From Tritrichomonas musculus (lineage: Eukaryota > Parabasalia > Tritrichomonadida > Tritrichomonadidae), in assembly GCA_039105265.1 (NCBI GenBank), contig JAPFFF010000041.1, positions 744,001 through 808,000 on the forward strand: a DNA stretch of 64,000 nucleotides, read 5' to 3'. The position numbers and the translations under genes are program-made. The first letter of the stretch is position 1; each line of letters starts with the position of its first letter. This document shows positions 59,868 to 64,000 of this stretch, in pieces. A model generated the notes under the pieces. That model had not been told where the DNA came from. It saw nothing but the letters and a program-made list of their open reading frames with translations, and made no database searches.

Positions 59868-60056
59868 TTTCAATAAAATTTTTTTCCTTTCAAAATTTAA
59901 CAAAATTTATTTATTTGATAAATTGGTTTAAATTTTACTAAAATAAATAAATAAATAACTGATACCAAAATTGATAAATTGGTTTCACAACAAATTATAT
60001 CATCATCGTCATCATGTATAAATATAACTATAAAAACACAAACAAAGAACAAAAAA

Positions 60057-60060
<4 letters not shown>

Positions 60061-60090
<30 letters not shown>
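60061..60090. repeat. T30 homopolymer (A30 on the coding strand of the neighbouring gene)
   Basis: 30 T in a row, four bases beyond the stop codon of the minus-strand gene at 60095. Confidence 0.95.
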
Positions 60091-60091
<1 letters not shown>

Positions 60092-60094
60092 AAC

Positions 60095-63000
60095 TCACTC
60101 AACGACATTGTCAAGTATCACAGCTGCAGATAGTCTTCCAGCCAAGTCCTGCAACTCACCAGGATCATTTGCTGCAGTGTTGTATCTTCTTGGTGATCTG
60201 TTCACTTGTCCGTTCAAATCATTTTCACCAAAACCTCCTGAATTAGACATATTCACTTTAGGGGCAGATTTTTGCTGAGCCTTTGGCTTTATTGCCTGCG
60301 ACTTCTGCGCGTTGTGTGTCGAGTCAAGCAAGCTTGCCTGCTTTGGACAAGTGCCGCTACTTTCGTGCCTTTCATCGTACGATAGAGATATGTAAGGCGT
60401 CATTGAAGCAACCTTCTTTTTCGACGAGTTCATCTTGCTTCTTCGTGTTGATGAAGAAGGCTCGAAAGAAGTCAACTTGCAGACGACTTCTCCTTGAGAA
60501 AGAGGATCGAGTTTCTCATCTCTCTTGTATTCGTATTTTGAGCCGTTTCTTCCTCTTCGTGACTTTGCCTTTCTCTCTTCTTCGCGGAGCTGCTGAAGCA
60601 TCTTCAGCTCCTGGGTCTTGCCTGGCGTTGAAGAGTCGAGTCCCTCCAGTCCGATGTCCTTCAAGGACACAGTGATTGGCACCTTGTCTGTGCACAGAGG
60701 AACAACTTTGGCGGGCTTCGTAGGTGACAACGAGTTGGTGTAAAAGATGCTCGGATCATACGTGCTCTGGTGGACTGGCTTCGTGACTTTCGGAGAAGTC
60801 TTCGAAGACTTCGATGTTTCAGGCGAGCGGACGTCTGGAAGCTTCGTGCTTGTCTGCGCATCGACGTGCTCTGCCTCTTTCTTGCGTGGCTTGCTTGGGG
60901 GCGTTTCTGACTCCTCGAGAAGATACTCAGACAAGAGTTCTTCGTCGGTTGCGTCTTTGTACGGAATGTCTGCAAAACGACGCTCGTTGGTTGGACGAAC
61001 TAGGAGAGACACCGAGTGATTAACTGGCGCCTGCGGCTTCGGCTTGGCGGGCTCTACTTTTGGAACTGTTGATGGATGCTGCGTGTAAACTGGCTTCTCT
61101 TTTTTGGCTACGATTTCCGAATCTTCGTCGATTTTGTCGAACAAGTATTCTGAGGCAAGGTCCTCCTCGGCTGTGCAGCTGTTGTGCTTCGTGATCTGCT
61201 GCCGGTCTTTCGTTGGACGGACGAGGAGAGAGTTTGGATTGCCAGATGGCTTATGTGGTGGCTTCACTGTCTCCGTCTTCTTTGGCTTCGTGACCTGCTC
61301 TGCCTGAGGAGGCTTCACTAGTTGCTCAACTTTGCTTGTTATCTCGGACTGTGCTTCTGACTGGTCGAGCAAGTATTCTGATGCGAGGTCTTCTTCAGTG
61401 TTACTTTTACCGTATTTTGTGGTTGGCTGTCTGCCTTTCGTTGGACGGACGAGGAGAGAGTTTGGATTGCCAGATGGCTTCTGTGGTGGCTTCGCTGTCT
61501 CTGTCTTCTTTGGCTTCGTGACCTGTTCTGTCTGAGGAGGCTTCACTAGTTGCTCAACTTTGCTTGTTATTTCAGACTGTGCTTCTGACTGATCGAGCAA
61601 GTATTCCGAGGCGGCATCTTCCTCACAGTTTTCTTTTCCGTATTTTGTTGTCTGCTGTCTGTCTTTCGTTGGATGAACCAGGAGTGAGTTTGGATTGCCA
61701 GATGGCTTCTTTGGTGGCTTCACTGTCTCTGTCTTCTGCGGCTTTGTGGCTTGTTCTGTCTGGGTTGATTTCACTGTTTGTTCAACTTTGCTTGTTATCT
61801 CAGACTGTGTCTCAGACTGGTCGAGCAAGTATTCCGAGGCGGCATCTTCCTCACAGTTTTCTTTCCCGTATTTCGTTGTCTGCTGTCTGTCTTTCGTTGG
61901 ATGAACCAGGAGAGAGTTTGGATTGCCAGATGGCTTCTGTGGTGGCTTCACTGTCTCCGTCTTCTTTGGCTTCGTGATCTGTTCTGTCTGAGGAGGCTTC
62001 ACTAGCTGCTCAACTTTGCTTGTTATCTCGGACTGTGCTTCTGACTGGTCGAGCAAGTATTCCGAGGCGGCATCTTCCTCACAGTTTTCTTTTCCGTATT
62101 TTGTTGTCTGCTGCCTGTCTTTCGTTGGATGAACCAGGAGTGAGTTTGGATTGCCAGATGGCTTCTGTGGCCGCTTCACTGTCTCTGTCTTCTCTGGCCT
62201 TGCTACTTCTGTTTGAGTTGACTTCACTGTGTGCTCAACCTTGTTTGTTATCTCAGACTGTGTCTCAGACTGATCAAGCATGTACTCAGACGCATTATCT
62301 TCTTCAGTGCTCTCCTTGTAGTAGTTTGTCGGTTGCTGCCTGTCTTTCGTTGGATGAACCAGAAGCGAGTTTGGATGCTCATCAGCAGGCTTCGGCGGCT
62401 TTTTCACAGTCTCTGTCTTCACTGGCAACGTGGCCTGCACGCTCTGAGTTGGCTTCACTGGCTGATCAACCTTGCTTGTTATCTCAGACTGTGTCTCAGA
62501 CTGATCAAGTAGTAAGTATTCTGATGCTGTTTCTTCCTCCTCGACCCTTCTATGATAGTTTGGCTTTTGCGGCACTCTTGTCGGGTGGACGAGAAGCGAG
62601 TAAGGATGCTCGTCAGCAGGCTTCTGGGGCTTCTTTTGAACTGGCTTTACTACTTCGGTCTTCTTTGGAACAACTACTTCTTCAGTCTGAGGCGGAATCA
62701 ATGGCTGGTCAACTTTGGCTGACACTTCTGACTGCGTCTCTGACAAGTAAAGCTGGCACTCTGATGCAGCGTCCTCCTCTTCGACGTGCCTCTGGCTGTG
62801 CTTGCCGCTTGACTTCCTCCGAATCTTCGTCGGGTGAACGAGAAGTGAGTATGGATGCTCGTCAGCAGGCTTCTGCGGCTTCACTGGCTTCTGCTGCGTG
62901 GGCCAGTCAATTGGTTCAGTTTGCGCTGAATTGCTCACTTTTTCTGATTTGGGAGTATTTGAAGATGCTTCCGAGTTGATCGTCTTTTCTGACTGCTCAA

Positions 63001-64000
63001 GTATGAACTCGGATGCGCGATCTTCTTCTTCTGCGTTTTTCTGGTCCTGACTCGTGCTAGGCTTTTGCCTGTCTTTCGTTGGATGGACCAAGAGGGAAAT
63101 AAGTGGATCAACTGTCAGTTTGGGTGGCTCTGTTTTTTCTTCTGGCTTAGATTTGTTGCTCTGCTCGGACTTGTGTGAATGCACCGATTTCTCAGAGTTG
63201 TGCATTTCTTCTTCTTGATGTCCTTCTGGTTTATCAAGGATGAACTCTGATGCGTGTTCCTCTTCTTCTGTGTTTGGTTGCTTGTTCTTGGAGTCTGATT
63301 GCTGCTTGTCTTTCGTTGGATGGACCAAGAGGGAAATAAGTGGATCAACTGTCAGTTTGGGAGGTTCTGTTTTATCTTCTGGCTTAGATTTGTTGCTCTG
63401 CTCGGACTTGTGTGAATGTACAGATTTCTCAGAGTGGTGCGCTTCTTCTTCTTGATGTCCTTCTGATTTATCAAGGATGAACTCTGATGCGTGATCCTCT
63501 TCTTCTGTGTTTGGTTGCTTGTTCTTGGAGTCTGATTGCTGCTTGTCTTTCGTTGGATGGACCAAGAGGGAAATAAGTGGATCAACTGTCAGTTTGGGAG
63601 GTTCTGTTTTATCTTCTGGCTTAGATTTGTTGCTCTGCTCGGACTTGTGTGAATGTACAGATTTCTCAGAATGGTGCGCTTCTTCTTCTTGATGTCCTTC
63701 TGATTTATCAAGAATGAACTCTGATGCATGCTCCTCTTCTTCTGCATTTTTCTGGTCTTGATTCGTACCTAGTTTCTGACGATCTTTTGCTGGATGGACC
63801 AGAAGCGAGACTGAAGGATCGACTGGCTTTTGTGCTGGCTCTTCTGGCTGCTTTGATTTCGTGCTCTCTTCTGACTTTTGTGGATTTGTCACCTGATCGT
63901 GCTTGTCTTTTTCATCAGGCAGCTCGTCTGACTTGTCCAATATGAACTCAGACGCGTGCTCCTCTTCTTCGGCATTCTTCAGGCCATTACTCTCGCCAGG
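60095..64000 (-). CDS. long repetitive, disordered protein, 5' end outside window (at least 1300 aa)
   Basis: One continuous minus-strand frame from the right edge of the window to TGA (60095-60097). Thirteen copies of [S/N]SLLV[H/R]PTK-type cores are visible, spaced about 60-85 residues, each followed by EEE.ASE[F/Y][I/L]LDxSE and a Pro/Lys/Thr linker (KKTETVKPPQKPSGNPNS). Several units are nearly identical (for example TTKYGKENCEEDAASEYLLD three times), so the array is still turning over. The last 260 residues are non-repetitive, basic and Ser-rich (LREEERKAKSRRGRNGSKYE). No membrane segment or enzyme motif. The DNA is clearly more GC-rich than neighbours. Many reverse-strand frames are open but are mirrors. 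It may be a scaffold with repeated docking motifs; this is inference. Confidence 0.85.
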   Translation of the reverse strand, partial: PGESNGLKNAEEEEHASEFILDKSDELPDEKDKHDQVTNPQKSEESTKSKQPEEPAQKPVDPSVSLLVHPAKDRQKLGTNQDQKNAEEEEHASEFILDKSEGHQEEEAHHSEKSVHSHKSEQSNKSKPEDKTEPPKLTVDPLISLLVHPTKDKQQSDSKNKQPNTEEEDHASEFILDKSEGHQEEEAHHSEKSVHSHKSEQSNKSKPEDKTEPPKLTVDPLISLLVHPTKDKQQSDSKNKQPNTEEEEHASEFILDKPEGHQEEEMHNSEKSVHSHKSEQSNKSKPEEKTEPPKLTVDPLISLLVHPTKDRQKPSTSQDQKNAEEEDRASEFILEQSEKTINSEASSNTPKSEKVSNSAQTEPIDWPTQQKPVKPQKPADEHPYSLLVHPTKIRRKSSGKHSQRHVEEEDAASECQLYLSETQSEVSAKVDQPLIPPQTEEVVVPKKTEVVKPVQKKPQKPADEHPYSLLVHPTRVPQKPNYHRRVEEEETASEYLLLDQSETQSEITSKVDQPVKPTQSVQATLPVKTETVKKPPKPADEHPNSLLVHPTKDRQQPTNYYKESTEEDNASEYMLDQSETQSEITNKVEHTVKSTQTEVARPEKTETVKRPQKPSGNPNSLLVHPTKDRQQTTKYGKENCEEDAASEYLLDQSEAQSEITSKVEQLVKPPQTEQITKPKKTETVKPPQKPSGNPNSLLVHPTKDRQQTTKYGKENCEEDAASEYLLDQSETQSEITSKVEQTVKSTQTEQATKPQKTETVKPPKKPSGNPNSLLVHPTKDRQQTTKYGKENCEEDAASEYLLDQSEAQSEITSKVEQLVKPPQTEQVTKPKKTETAKPPQKPSGNPNSLLVRPTKGRQPTTKYGKSNTEEDLASEYLLDQSEAQSEITSKVEQLVKPPQAEQVTKPKKTETVKPPHKPSGNPNSLLVRPTKDRQQITKHNSCTAEEDLASEYLFDKIDEDSEIVAKKEKPVYTQHPSTVPKVEPAKPKPQAPVNHSVSLLVRPTNERRFADIPYKDATDEELLSEYLLEESETPPSKPRKKEAEHVDAQTSTKLPDVRSPETSKSSKTSPKVTKPVHQSTYDPSIFYTNSLSPTKPAKVVPLCTDKVPITVSLKDIGLEGLDSSTPGKTQELKMLQQLREEERKAKSRRGRNGSKYEYKRDEKLDPLSQGEVVCKLTSFEPSSSTRRSKMNSSKKKVASMTPYISLSYDERHESSGTCPKQASLLDSTHNAQKSQAIKPKAQQKSAPKVNMSNSGGFGENDLNGQVNRSPRRYNTAANDPGELQDLAGRLSAAVILDNVVE

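Noticed and set aside
62020-62979. 319-residue plus-strand frame opposite the repetitive gene
   Set aside because: Leu/Ser/Ala-rich mirror of the repeated minus-strand gene, no independent start context.

Overview
The window looks like nuclear DNA of a trichomonad parabasalid, most like Tritrichomonas or Trichomonas. This rests on gene families rather than a database match: paired short R2R3 Myb proteins, BspA-type leucine-rich repeats, DUF3447/ankyrin proteins, BTB-like plus F5/8C proteins, an M60-like peptidase remnant, very short leaders with TCA-type initiators, and a Polinton. The DNA is very AT-rich with long empty spacers, most genes have no visible intron, and TAA, TAG and TGA all act as stops.

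Layout. 1-1522 is a decayed vWA + E2 + U-box gene. 3290-9865 encodes a 2191-residue ankyrin protein with FG-like patches and 28 copies of a hexapeptide. 10136-11896 is a coiled-coil protein. 12-18 kb holds an F5/8C fragment, a kinase fragment, an odd tRNA, a small secreted protein, an M60-like peptidase pseudogene and tRNA-Ser. 19.5-21.5 kb has a Gly-Pro-rich protein ending in a CaaX-like box and a BTB-like/F5/8C protein. 21.7-24.0 kb carries two TA-flanked DNA transposons without transposase. Two Myb genes lie at 24.3 and 26.9 kb, further MITE-like elements at 18.2, 28.0, 31.3 and 46.6 kb, and a PQ-loop membrane protein at 30.1 kb.

32399-45408 is a compact 13.0-kb Polinton with about 306-bp terminal inverted repeats and a palindromic 6-bp target duplication (AACGTT). 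It has capsid protein, packaging ATPase and integrase genes but no polymerase B or adenain-type protease that I can recognise. A MULE-like transposase scrap lies just outside its right end.

45.4-64 kb holds a third, longer Myb gene with a perfect palindrome containing Myb-type cores just upstream, tRNA-Asp, a decayed DENN-domain gene, two near-identical ribosomal P1 genes on a 0.5-kb duplication that flanks an ankyrin/BspA fusion gene, a kinase N-lobe scrap, and the 3' part of a long repetitive disordered protein that runs off the window.

The intact host genes suggest scattered functions: transcription (Myb), translation (P1, tRNAs), membrane transport (PQ-loop) and lineage-expanded repeat proteins. 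No operon-like pathway is visible. The clearest structural story is mobile DNA (one Polinton, at least five small TA-flanked elements) among decaying host gene copies.
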